DNA of 16,693 nucleotides, taken from assembly GCA_029934755.1 (NCBI GenBank), contig JAOZLQ010000018.1, positions 1-16,693 of the forward strand, read 5' to 3'. The notes beneath the pieces were generated by a model. It was not told the origin of the DNA, ran no database searches, and worked only from the letters and a program-made list of their open reading frames with translations. The translations under genes were made by a program, and so were the position numbers. Positions within the stretch are counted from its first letter, which is position 1, and each line of letters begins with the position of its first letter. Source of the DNA: Desulfuromusa sp. (lineage in GTDB: Bacteria > Desulfobacterota > Desulfuromonadia > Desulfuromonadales > Geopsychrobacteraceae). Of this stretch, positions 1 to 6,981 are shown piece by piece.

Positions 1-60
1 AGAGGGGATTTTACTCCTTCCCCGCTTTATGGGGGAAGGTTGGGATGGGGGTGCTTGCGA
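1..60. repeat. G/C-tract hairpin at window edge, possible dispersed intergenic repeat
   Basis: A perfect 8-bp stem, CCTTCCCC (16-23) with GGGGAAGG (32-39), encloses an 8-nt loop and is followed by further G-runs (41-51). On the minus strand it lies about 45 nt beyond the stop of the MFS gene and could help end that transcript, although no long T-run follows it on that strand. C-tract/G-tract hairpins of this look often occur as dispersed intergenic repeats, but no second copy exists in this window, so that reading is inference. The left side is cut by the window edge. Confidence 0.45.
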
Positions 61-81
61 AGCGATATGTTTTTTTGCTGT

Positions 82-1368
82 TCAGCTTTTATCTGCCAAC
101 TCTCGTCCGCGTTTTACATTAACTTGAGACAGTAATAATCCGCCAACAATGAAAAAAATGCCGAGGGCCAGAATTGAATTTCGTGAGTTACCGCTTAAAT
201 CTGCAACCAGAGCAAAAAGTAGGGGGCCAAAAATTGCCGCAAATCTGGAACTTATGGAAAAAAATCCAAAAAATTCTGCACTTCGTTGTTTTGGAACCAT
301 ACTGGCAAAGAGCGATCGACTCAGGGCCTGACTTCCTCCCAAAATAATTGCTATGATTCCGCCAAGTATCCAAAATTCATATGCACTCGTCATCCGATAG
401 GCAAATATGCAAATGATTAGAAAGATGACCAGGCTTAGAAAAATTGCGCGTGATGTTCCAATTTTCTCGCCCAAACGAGCAAAAAAAAGGGCTCCAGGCA
501 TTGCTAGAAACTGAATCATCAAAAAACATCCGATAATAGTTCCTTGCCCAAGTTGCAGCTCTTCGCGGGCGTAAATTGCCGAAACACTGATAAACGTTTG
601 GATGCCATCGTTATAGCAAAGAAAAGCAATTAGAAAAATACTAAGGTCTCGATAACCGAGAAGCTGTTTAAACTGTTTAAAATAATTATTTAGACTAAAT
701 TGGTAGTCTGTTGTTGCCTTGTTTTCAGTTTTTGGCAGGTAAATGAATGTGGGAATAGCAAATATGAACCACCAAAAGGCCGTTAGTAGAAAACCAAAGC
801 GAGTTGCGGTACCTCGATCAGCGAAGCCGAAAAATTCAAATTTTAGAATTAACAGAAAAACTAAGGCTAATAATAGTCCACCACCAATATAACCAGAGGC
901 ATACCCGCGTGCTGAAAGGCGGTCGGATTGCTCAACGGGAGCCAAAAAGGGGAGGTAAGCATTGTAGAAGACATTTGCCCCGGCAAAGGCAAAATTGCCC
1001 AAGATAAAAAAAGCAGATGCCATTAAATAATCGCCTGGACCCGTTGTTGCAAGTAACGCTGTTGTGACACAGCCAAACAGCCAGAACAGCATCATTAAGC
1101 GTTTATGCCAGCCATTTCGGTCAGCCAGAGCTCCGAGTGCTGGGGCAGAAATTGCTAATATTACCATTGAAATCGATACACTGTAGCCCCAGAGACTGGT
1201 CGCTGAAAACGTGTGATCAGTGAAAAAGGGTATGTTTGCTCCCGTTTCAGGAACCAGAGAAACAAAATAGACGGGTAGAACGGCAGCAAGAATAACTGTA
1301 GCAAATGCTGAATTGGCCCAGTCGTAAAGACACCAGCCAAAGTAGGCTTTTTGTTGTTGGGTTCTCAA
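82..1368 (-). CDS. MFS transporter, UMF1 (Atg22-like) family
   Basis: This is a 428-residue integral membrane protein with about 12 hydrophobic segments, the usual length for UMF1-family permeases. The N-terminal signature YDWANSAFAT (residues 15-24) and the cytoplasmic loop GALADRNGWHKR (79-90), which resembles MFS motif A, point to this family. A second basic loop (RLGEKIGTSRA, near residue 298) marks the start of the second six-helix half. The start is TTG (1368-1366), preceded on the minus strand by AGGG seven bases upstream, and no in-frame ATG fits better. Family members are related to the fungal vacuolar amino-acid effluxer Atg22, but bacterial substrates are mostly unknown, so I give none. 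It lies downstream of the nrdJ unit, separated by a strong terminator, so it is probably transcribed on its own. Confidence 0.87.
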   Translation of the reverse strand: MRTQQQKAYFGWCLYDWANSAFATVILAAVLPVYFVSLVPETGANIPFFTDHTFSATSLWGYSVSISMVILAISAPALGALADRNGWHKRLMMLFWLFGCVTTALLATTGPGDYLMASAFFILGNFAFAGANVFYNAYLPFLAPVEQSDRLSARGYASGYIGGGLLLALVFLLILKFEFFGFADRGTATRFGFLLTAFWWFIFAIPTFIYLPKTENKATTDYQFSLNNYFKQFKQLLGYRDLSIFLIAFLCYNDGIQTFISVSAIYAREELQLGQGTIIGCFLMIQFLAMPGALFFARLGEKIGTSRAIFLSLVIFLIICIFAYRMTSAYEFWILGGIIAIILGGSQALSRSLFASMVPKQRSAEFFGFFSISSRFAAIFGPLLFALVADLSGNSRNSILALGIFFIVGGLLLSQVNVKRGRELADKS

Positions 1369-1452
1369 AATATCACCCTTCAGAGAAATGAAATTTTAGG
1401 GTAAGTGATTTGACCCGTAGAGTGCAAATTAAAATGGGGTGTGGAAATTGAT

Positions 1453-1496
1453 AAAAAAATGCCACGAACCTTGGAGGGGGAGTAAGGTTCGTGGCA
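1453..1496 (-). terminator. Intrinsic terminator of the nrdJ / cysteine-cluster gene unit
   Basis: A perfect 13-bp stem, TGCCACGAACCTT (1460-1472) with AAGGTTCGTGGCA (1484-1496), encloses an 11-nt loop. On the minus strand it is followed by seven T residues (1459-1453), a textbook Rho-independent terminator. It lies about 97 nt after the stop of the cysteine-cluster gene and before the MFS gene. Confidence 0.9.
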
Positions 1497-1581
1497 AATA
1501 GCAAAAAAGGTATAATAAGCGTTATCGGTGAATTGTCCAGCGGATTAATATTAAATTTTCAATATGTTGTTTTTGCTATTT
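1496..1581. repeat. 12-bp perfect inverted repeat around the 3' untranslated region
   Basis: AAATAGCAAAAA (1496-1507) is repeated in inverted orientation as TTTTTGCTATTT (1570-1581), with 62 nt between. The left arm abuts the 1453-1496 terminator and the right arm lies 12 nt past the stop of the cysteine-cluster gene. In the minus-strand transcript the arms could fold the 3' UTR into a long hairpin ahead of the terminator. The arms are AT-rich, so chance is possible. Confidence 0.5.
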
Positions 1582-1592
1582 AAAAACTTATT

Positions 1593-1859
1593 CTACACAT
1601 CGTTCAGTTGTCTCTGGTATTTACGATAGGCACAGATTTCTGGTAGCCAACTCAGGTCAGATACAATCTCTGGGGTTAATTTGATACAATCTTCTTCAAC
1701 TTCAAGACGGTGCGGATAAATCCGACAAGTACGCTTATGTATATCGAGAAAGCGACAGGGAGTCGAGGTCGTATGGACGACTCCCTGTCGGTCAATTTTT
1801 TTCTCAAAACAACAAGCGCCGCAGCATTGGCAGATTGCTTCCCATTCGTGATGGTTCAC
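1593..1859 (-). CDS. YcgN/UPF0260-like cysteine-cluster protein (YkgJ-type)
   Basis: This small 88-residue protein is rich in conserved cysteines: C10, C12, C13, C16 and C17 (CQCCGACC), then C35, C45, C58 and C76. The order CCGxCC, TPCRF, CRIYPHR, DCIKL, WLPxxCAYR is the signature of the UPF0260/YcgN group within the YkgJ cysteine-cluster family, thought to bind zinc or iron-sulfur. The biochemical role is not established. The start is GTG (1859-1857), one codon after the nrdJ amber stop and in the same reading frame, with no clear ribosome binding site of its own, so translational coupling to nrdJ is likely. It is shorter than E. coli YcgN (about 150 residues), but the Trp-Glu leading into the first Cys cluster is retained, so the conserved core is complete. 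A terminator follows downstream. Confidence 0.87.
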   Translation of the reverse strand: MNHHEWEAICQCCGACCFEKKIDRQGVVHTTSTPCRFLDIHKRTCRIYPHRLEVEEDCIKLTPEIVSDLSWLPEICAYRKYQRQLNDV

Positions 1860-1862
1860 AAG

Positions 1863-4088
1863 CTAGGCACACTCAGAATAGCCGCATGCATGACAAACGC
1901 AACAACCACCTTCATGTTCTACCGGACCGCCACAATCTGGGCAAGCGCCACCATTGTTTGTAAATTGTGCCGGTTTCTCATCTTCGTTAATCATATGCAG
2001 TTGAACAGCTTTAGCAACTGCATCAGCACAAGATGTTATTCTGTTTTCACCAAAACCAGCAGGTTTGTGGCAGGTGATGCCAATCAATTGTTTGACTGTT
2101 TGTCGGGCTTGTCCACCGCTGCGCCAGGATAAAGATACCAGACGGCCGATTGCTTCACATTGAGAAGCCGCACAGCCACCAGCTTTACCCATAGTGGTGA
2201 AAAGCTCAAATAAACCGTTTTCGTCTTCATTGATGGTGATATAGAGTGGTCCACATCCCGTTTCCATCTGGTAGGTAGATCCTGTTAGTGCACGTGGACG
2301 TTCTCGCTTACGTGAGGGCTTTTTGCTTTCCATCGGGACGGAAGGCTCAGTATTTTTCTCAGCATCTTTACCAGCAACAGAAAGAACTTGCATGTCACGT
2401 GATCCATCACGATAGATAGTAACTCCTTTACATCCTTCCTTGTAAGCTAGTCTATAGACGGTTGCAACATCTTCACGTGTTGCATCGCGGCAAAAATTGA
2501 CGGTTTTTGAAACTGCATTATCGGTATGTTTCTGAAATGCCGCCTGCATCAGCACATGGTCGCTGGGTGTAATGTCGTGCGAGGTCACAAAAATTCTGCG
2601 GATGTCTGCCGGGACAGCATCAATATCTTGCACGGTTCCTTTTTCGGCAATTTCCTGCATTAGCTCTTCAGTATAAAAACCACGCTGTTTGGCAATTTTT
2701 TCAAACAGAGGATGGACTTCAATTAGTTTGTTGTTGTCGAGAACCTGACGGACATACGAAACTGCAAATAAAGGTTCAACGCCGCTGGAACAATTTGCAA
2801 TGATCGAAATTGTTCCTGTTGGTGCAATCGTGGTGCAGGTGGAATTACGGATCGGGCTTATTCCTGGTTTGTCGTAAAGACTCCCTTTGATATTTGGAAA
2901 AGCACCACGTTCTTTCGCTAATTGCATCGATTCTTCATGTGCTTTATCGTTAATAAAGCGCATTATTTTTTCCCCGAGCTCAATTCCATCCTGACTGTTA
3001 TACGGGGTGTCCAGTAAAATCAGCATATCAGCCCAACCCATGACTCCAAGCCCGATTTTCCGATTGGCTTTTGTCATCTCATCAATCTCTGGCAGGGGAT
3101 ACTTGTTGGCTTCGATAACATTATCAAGAAAACGAGTTGCTACTTTCACTGTTTTCTCAAGTTTGTCCCAGATAATTTTTCCATCAACAACCATATTAGC
3201 CAAGTTGAGAGAGCCAAGGTTGCACGATTCATAGGGGAGTAGCGGTTGCTCTCCACAAGGGTTAGTACTTTCATATTCACCAATATGCGGGGTTGGATTG
3301 TCACGGTTGAGGCGGTCAAGGAAGACGATTCCAGGTTCGCCATTAGACCACGCCATATCGATAATCTGGTTGAATACCTTGGTTGCGTTGAGTTGTTTAA
3401 TCACCTTACCATCGCGTGGGTTGATGATGTCGTAATCTTGGCCCTTCTCAACCGCTTCCATGAAGTCTTCTGTCACACCGACAGAAATATTGAAGTTGGT
3501 TAGAATTGTCAGATCCCGTTTAGCCATGATGAAATCCATAATATCGGGATGATCAACGCGCAGAATTCCCATATTGGCACCACGCCGGGTACCCCCTTGT
3601 TTAATGGTTTCAGTCGCTGCATCAAAAACACGCATAAAGGAGATTGGACCAGAAGAAACGCCGCTGGTTGATCTGACTTCATCGTTGGCAGGGCGGATGC
3701 GGGAGAAGGAGAATCCTGTTCCACCGCCACTTTTATGGATCAAGGCTGTATTTTTAATTGCTTCAAAAATACTTTCCATTGAATCGCCAACTGGCAGGAC
3801 AAAACAGGCTGATAATTGACCCAATTCACGTCCGGCATTCATCAGGGTTGGCGAGTTTGGTAAAAAGTCAAAGTTGACCATTGTTTGATAATATTGTTCT
3901 TCGAAATTGATCTTTTTTTTGTCGGTTGCAGGTTCTGCAGCATTGATCGTTTGAGCGACCCTGCGAAACATCTCTTCGGGAGTTTCGGTCGGATTGCCAG
4001 CATTATCACGTTTCAGGTAGCGTTTTGTGAGAACAGTGAGTGCATTTTTAGAGAGTTTTGGCGCAGCAATAGCTTTGTTTTTAGGCAT
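1863..4088 (-). CDS. nrdJ: Vitamin B12-dependent (class II) ribonucleotide reductase
   Basis: This enzyme reduces ribonucleotides to deoxyribonucleotides in the cytosol using adenosylcobalamin as radical source, so it needs no oxygen. The 741-residue protein has the catalytic triad N276-C278-E280 (NPCGEQ) and the redox cysteine pair C95 (LSACFVLP) and C289 (ESCNLGSLNL). The 11-residue gap between the thiyl cysteine and C289 fits class II enzymes. Near the C terminus are a TSCPD-type domain (TGSTYQMETGCGPLYITI) and a Cys-rich tail (CPDCGG...CVCHACGYSEC) that probably re-reduces the active site. The ATG is preceded on the minus strand by AAAGGA seven bases upstream. The gene ends in UAG and is followed in frame by the cysteine-cluster gene. 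Two NrdR-box matches upstream suggest NrdR repression. No NrdAB or NrdDG gene is in the window. Confidence 0.97.
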   Translation of the reverse strand: MPKNKAIAAPKLSKNALTVLTKRYLKRDNAGNPTETPEEMFRRVAQTINAAEPATDKKKINFEEQYYQTMVNFDFLPNSPTLMNAGRELGQLSACFVLPVGDSMESIFEAIKNTALIHKSGGGTGFSFSRIRPANDEVRSTSGVSSGPISFMRVFDAATETIKQGGTRRGANMGILRVDHPDIMDFIMAKRDLTILTNFNISVGVTEDFMEAVEKGQDYDIINPRDGKVIKQLNATKVFNQIIDMAWSNGEPGIVFLDRLNRDNPTPHIGEYESTNPCGEQPLLPYESCNLGSLNLANMVVDGKIIWDKLEKTVKVATRFLDNVIEANKYPLPEIDEMTKANRKIGLGVMGWADMLILLDTPYNSQDGIELGEKIMRFINDKAHEESMQLAKERGAFPNIKGSLYDKPGISPIRNSTCTTIAPTGTISIIANCSSGVEPLFAVSYVRQVLDNNKLIEVHPLFEKIAKQRGFYTEELMQEIAEKGTVQDIDAVPADIRRIFVTSHDITPSDHVLMQAAFQKHTDNAVSKTVNFCRDATREDVATVYRLAYKEGCKGVTIYRDGSRDMQVLSVAGKDAEKNTEPSVPMESKKPSRKRERPRALTGSTYQMETGCGPLYITINEDENGLFELFTTMGKAGGCAASQCEAIGRLVSLSWRSGGQARQTVKQLIGITCHKPAGFGENRITSCADAVAKAVQLHMINEDEKPAQFTNNGGACPDCGGPVEHEGGCCVCHACGYSECA

Positions 4089-4132
4089 TGGTGGTTCCTT
4101 TCGCGAATCTCATTTTGTCTACCCGAATTTAT

Positions 4133-4157
4133 AAAGACGTAGCAGAATTAAGTTCAA
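4133..4157 (-). promoter_or_regulatory. Alternative nrdJ promoter candidate (proximal)
   Basis: On the minus strand TTGAAC (4157-4152) is followed after 18 nt by TATAAA (4133-4128), giving a start near 4121 and a 5' UTR of about 33 nt. The -35 match is moderate (4 of 6). If this is the true promoter, the NrdR boxes lie upstream of it rather than over it. Confidence 0.3.
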
Positions 4158-4185
4158 GAATATAATTAATTGAATGTTTATTTTG

Positions 4186-4201
4186 GTACTATATTTTGTA
4201 G
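4186..4201. promoter_or_regulatory. NrdR box (proximal to nrdJ)
   Basis: The 16-mer GTACTATATTTTGTAG matches the NrdR consensus acaCwAtATaTwGtgt at every strongly conserved position (CwA, AT, TwG) and at 11 of 16 overall. It lies about 98 bp upstream of the nrdJ ATG and would cover the transcription start of the distal candidate promoter. Confidence 0.65.
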
Positions 4202-4207
4202 TGCGTG

Positions 4208-4238
4208 AATATAGACCACTACATCTAGTGTCTGTCAA
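4208..4238 (-). promoter_or_regulatory. Candidate sigma70 promoter of nrdJ (distal)
   Basis: On the minus strand a perfect TTGACA (4238-4233) is followed after 19 nt by TATATT (4213-4208). The spacer is longer than the 17-nt optimum. The distal NrdR box lies inside the spacer and the proximal box over the expected start, the geometry of a repressed promoter. Transcription would start near 4202, leaving a 5' UTR of about 113 nt. Confidence 0.42.
4216..4231. promoter_or_regulatory. NrdR box (distal to nrdJ)
   Basis: The 16-mer CCACTACATCTAGTGT matches the NrdR consensus acaCwAtATaTwGtgt at 13 of 16 positions, including all strongly conserved ones. Its centre lies 30 bp from that of the neighbouring box, close to three helical turns, as expected for paired NrdR operators. 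It falls between the -35 and -10 of the distal nrdJ promoter candidate. Confidence 0.75.
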
Positions 4239-4275
4239 GTGAGAAAAGTACAATCTGTCAAGTTAATGAAAAGTA
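4231..4275. repeat. Tandem imperfect direct repeat upstream of nrdJ
   Basis: TCTGTCAAGT occurs at 4231-4240 and again at 4254-4263, each followed within 2-4 nt by GAAAAGTA (4243-4250 and 4268-4275), giving two imperfect copies of a 23-nt unit. On the minus strand each copy carries TTGACA; the nrdJ-proximal copy supplies the candidate -35. The first T of the proximal copy is also the last base of the distal NrdR box. It could be a regulator site, a promoter duplication, or a remnant of a mobile-element end. Confidence 0.6.
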
Positions 4276-4429
4276 TAGATAATAGGAAAAATGTTGTTGA
4301 GTTTTATAATATCTGTAGAACATTGATGCTCTAAAACCATTCGTCAGTTTGACCCCGTAAGAGTTGTGCTTGTCGTTAACCAGAATATTGAGTATCCTGC
4401 CGCATCTCACCACAGAACCTGGATATTTT

Positions 4430-5599
4430 ATGCCAAAAATAAAATCAATATACCTTGACAACGCGGCAACCAGCCATCCTAAGCCCGAGTCCGTTTATCT
4501 GGCGGTGATTGAAGCTTTACGCGCAGGGGGAAGTCCAGGACGGGGTAGTCATCAGTTGACGATGGTTGCAGAACGTTTAGTTTTTGCAACGCGGGAAGCA
4601 TTGGCCGAATTGTTTAATGTTGATCACTCTGAGTGCTTTATTTTTACTCCTAACGGGACGACTGCAATCAATCAGGCTTTATTTGGTTTGTTAAGGTCTG
4701 GTGATCGGGTTGTAACAACAATGGTTGAGCATAATGCTGTGGTTCGCCCTTTGCGGGAACTGCAGAAACGTGGTGTAGAGGTTGTTAAAGTTGCCGCTGA
4801 TCCAGTGACTGGCATCGTTCCAAGTTCATTATTGCAAGCGGCTTGTCTGCGTAAACCGACACGGTTGTTGTTAGTGAATCACTGTTCCAATGTGATTGGT
4901 TCTCTCCAGCCAATAACCGGTTTAGGTCGCTGGTGCCATAACCACAATATTTTGTTTATGCTTGATGGTGCGCAAACTGCGGGTTCACTGCCGATTAATT
5001 TGCAAGCGTTGAATGTCGATTTATTTGCTGCTCCTGGGCACAAGGGTTTGCTGGGACCACAAGGAACAGGTTTTCTTTATATAAGAAAAGGAGTTGATCT
5101 GCTCCCCTTGATATACGGAGGTACTGGAGTTAATTCTTCCTCTGATTCACAACCCCAGTTATTACCGGAACGATTAGAATCAGGAACTCTCAATCTTCCG
5201 GGGCTGGCTGGATTATATGAGGCATTACGGTTTATTTTGAAAGCGGATATTGTGCAGGTGCGTGCTCGGGAAGTTGCGTTGGTCAGGAAAATTCTTTCAG
5301 GACTTGGCATGATGAAAAGCGTCAAGCTTTATGGCTCTGATGATGTTATGCTGCGAGGCAACGCGATCTCATTCAATCTTGCGAATTACGATCCTTCATC
5401 TGTCGGATTTGCTCTGGATCAGCAGCAGCAAATTTCAGTACGGGTTGGTTTGCATTGTTCTCCCGATGCGCACCGAACGATTGGAACTTATCCCCTGGGG
5501 ACAGTTCGTGTCAGTCCCGGGTATTTTACTACTGATGAAGAAATTGATCGTTTCCTGCGAGCCATGCAGAAACTCAATGATAATAAGCTGATGAATTAA
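4430..5599 (+). CDS. Cysteine desulfurase-like class V aminotransferase
   Basis: This PLP enzyme has the class V aminotransferase fold and probably removes sulfur from cysteine (or selenium from selenocysteine), passing a persulfide to an acceptor. With the ATG at 4430 it has 389 residues. The N terminus YLDNAATSHPKP (8-19) is typical, K205 in GHKGLLG is the PLP lysine, and C343 in VRVGLHCSP lies in the catalytic-loop position. The ending TYPLGTVRVSPGYFTTDEEI resembles the family often called EF2568-type cysteine desulfurases. The frame stays open upstream to a TTG at 4364, but homology begins at the ATG; a weak GG lies about seven bases before it. No scaffold or suf/isc partner is adjacent, so whether it serves Fe-S assembly, tRNA thiolation or selenium use is open. 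It heads a five-gene operon. Confidence 0.86.
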   Translation: MPKIKSIYLDNAATSHPKPESVYLAVIEALRAGGSPGRGSHQLTMVAERLVFATREALAELFNVDHSECFIFTPNGTTAINQALFGLLRSGDRVVTTMVEHNAVVRPLRELQKRGVEVVKVAADPVTGIVPSSLLQAACLRKPTRLLLVNHCSNVIGSLQPITGLGRWCHNHNILFMLDGAQTAGSLPINLQALNVDLFAAPGHKGLLGPQGTGFLYIRKGVDLLPLIYGGTGVNSSSDSQPQLLPERLESGTLNLPGLAGLYEALRFILKADIVQVRAREVALVRKILSGLGMMKSVKLYGSDDVMLRGNAISFNLANYDPSSVGFALDQQQQISVRVGLHCSPDAHRTIGTYPLGTVRVSPGYFTTDEEIDRFLRAMQKLNDNKLMN

Positions 5600-5644
5600 T
5601 CAGTTCAAAAGTGAGAATCTTCTATCGTAAGAAGGAATCAACTG

Positions 5645-6961
5645 ATGAAAAATTATATTCTCGATACAAATGTTTTGTTGCATGATCCACAGGCAATTTT
5701 TAAATTTTCTGATAATACTGTAATATTGCCTTTAACTGTCATTGAGGAAATCGATCGGTTTAAGAAAGATCAGAGTGAAACTGGACGAAATGCTCGTCAG
5801 GTTTCACGCATGATTGATGAGTTCCGTTCGCAAGCCAAGCTGGTTGAAGGGGTTTCTCTGGACAATGGAGGGCTCTTTAAAGTTGCGGTTTATAAACAGG
5901 AATTTTTGCAGAAATTACCTCCTGAATTGAGAAATGATAACGGAGACAATCGAATTCTGGCTGTTGCTCAGGATTTGCAACAAAATTTACCGCAAGGAAC
6001 AGTTTTTTTTGTTACCAAAGACATCAATTTGCGGATCAAAGCCGACACAATAGGTTTGTGGGCCGAAGATTATCAGAGTGATAAAGTACCGATTGAAGAT
6101 CTCTATACCGGTACCGGTGAATTGCTTTTATCTAAAGAAAAAATTGATCTGTTTTTTGATCAGGGGACGTTGGATGTTGAGGGTGACTTTATCGCTAATC
6201 AAGGGTTTACTCTGGTCGATGAAACCAACCCATCGCATACGGCAATTGGACGCTATGATGCGACCATGAAAAAAATTGTCAGCTTAATCAATGTACAAAA
6301 AGAGGGAATCTGGGGCATTCATCCACGGAATCGTGAACAACAGTTTGCATTTGACCTGCTTCTCAATGACGATATTCAACTGGTTTCTTTGGTTGGTAAA
6401 GCTGGAACGGGGAAAACTCTCCTTGCTATTGCTGCCGGTTTGGTAAAAACGGCAAATGAAAGTACTTATAATCGGTTGCTCGTTTCGCGTCCGGTCTATC
6501 CGATGGGCCGTGATCTCGGTTTTCTCCCGGGTGATATCGAGGACAAGTTAGCTCCCTGGATGCAACCGATATTTGATAACGTTGAGTTACTCTTGTCCTC
6601 CTATGATGAAGGTGGAACCCGGAAACGTGGTTACCGGGAACTTATTGATCTTGGTTTGATGGAAATTGAACCCCTGACTTATATTCGTGGGCGCTCTATC
6701 CCCAAGCAGTATATGATTGTTGATGAAGCACAAAATCTCACCCCACACGAAATTAAAACGATTATTACCCGGGCAGGAGAGGGGACCAAGATTGTTCTGA
6801 CTGGCGACCCTTATCAAATTGACAACCCCTATGTCGATTCTGCCAGCAATGGTTTATCTTTTTCTGTTGAACGTTTAAAGGATCAGAATATTACCGGTCA
6901 TACGACCCTGACTAAAGGGGAACGTTCTTTACTTGCTGAATTAGCCGCCAATCTCCTTTAG
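5645..6961 (+). CDS. PhoH-family ATPase with N-terminal PIN domain (YlaK/PhoH2 type)
   Basis: This 438-residue cytosolic protein fuses a PIN ribonuclease domain to a PhoH ATPase. The PIN part (about 1-150) starts MKNYILDTNVLLHDP with acidic residues D7 and E34/E35, and later acids in NDNGDNRILAV and TKDINLRIKAD complete a plausible metal site. The PhoH part (about 225-438) has Walker A GKAGTGKT (251-258), Walker B MIVDEAQN (D360-E361) and the family motif LTGDPYQIDNPYVD. Related PIN-PhoH proteins have been described as RNA helicase/ribonucleases; the cellular target here is unknown. The start is supported by AAGAAGGA about eight bases upstream. It follows the desulfurase by 45 nt and precedes tsaD by 20 nt. 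The neighbouring tRNA and rRNA modification genes fit a role in RNA metabolism. Confidence 0.94.
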   Translation: MKNYILDTNVLLHDPQAIFKFSDNTVILPLTVIEEIDRFKKDQSETGRNARQVSRMIDEFRSQAKLVEGVSLDNGGLFKVAVYKQEFLQKLPPELRNDNGDNRILAVAQDLQQNLPQGTVFFVTKDINLRIKADTIGLWAEDYQSDKVPIEDLYTGTGELLLSKEKIDLFFDQGTLDVEGDFIANQGFTLVDETNPSHTAIGRYDATMKKIVSLINVQKEGIWGIHPRNREQQFAFDLLLNDDIQLVSLVGKAGTGKTLLAIAAGLVKTANESTYNRLLVSRPVYPMGRDLGFLPGDIEDKLAPWMQPIFDNVELLLSSYDEGGTRKRGYRELIDLGLMEIEPLTYIRGRSIPKQYMIVDEAQNLTPHEIKTIITRAGEGTKIVLTGDPYQIDNPYVDSASNGLSFSVERLKDQNITGHTTLTKGERSLLAELAANLL

Positions 6962-6981
6962 CTCTTAGGCAATGATTATTT

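Larger units (their letters stand above)
4089..4429. other. Divergent intergenic region between nrdJ and the cysteine desulfurase operon
   Basis: This 341-bp AT-rich region separates nrdJ (leftward) from the middle operon (rightward). It holds the nrdJ ribosome binding site, two NrdR-box matches, candidate nrdJ promoters and a tandem imperfect repeat. On the plus strand TATAAT occurs at 4305-4310 but lacks a recognisable -35, so the promoter of the rightward operon is not assigned. No convincing small gene was seen; the open frame on the minus strand at 4258-4461 resembles no protein I know and overlaps the start of the next gene. Confidence 0.7.

Noticed and set aside
1710..2132. 140-residue plus-strand open frame
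   Set aside because: It is antisense to nrdJ and the cysteine-cluster gene, both strongly supported by conserved motifs.
4089..4260. Cobalamin riboswitch in the nrdJ leader
   Set aside because: B12 dependence made this worth checking, but no B12-box (GCCACTG-like) or the usual multi-stem core was seen, and the leader is too short.
4364..4429. TTG-initiated 22-residue N-terminal extension of the desulfurase
   Set aside because: Family homology begins at the ATG at 4430, and the extension has no ribosome binding site or familiar sequence.
4258..4461. 67-residue minus-strand open frame between the divergent units
   Set aside because: It starts inside the next gene, has no recognisable ribosome binding site and resembles no known family.
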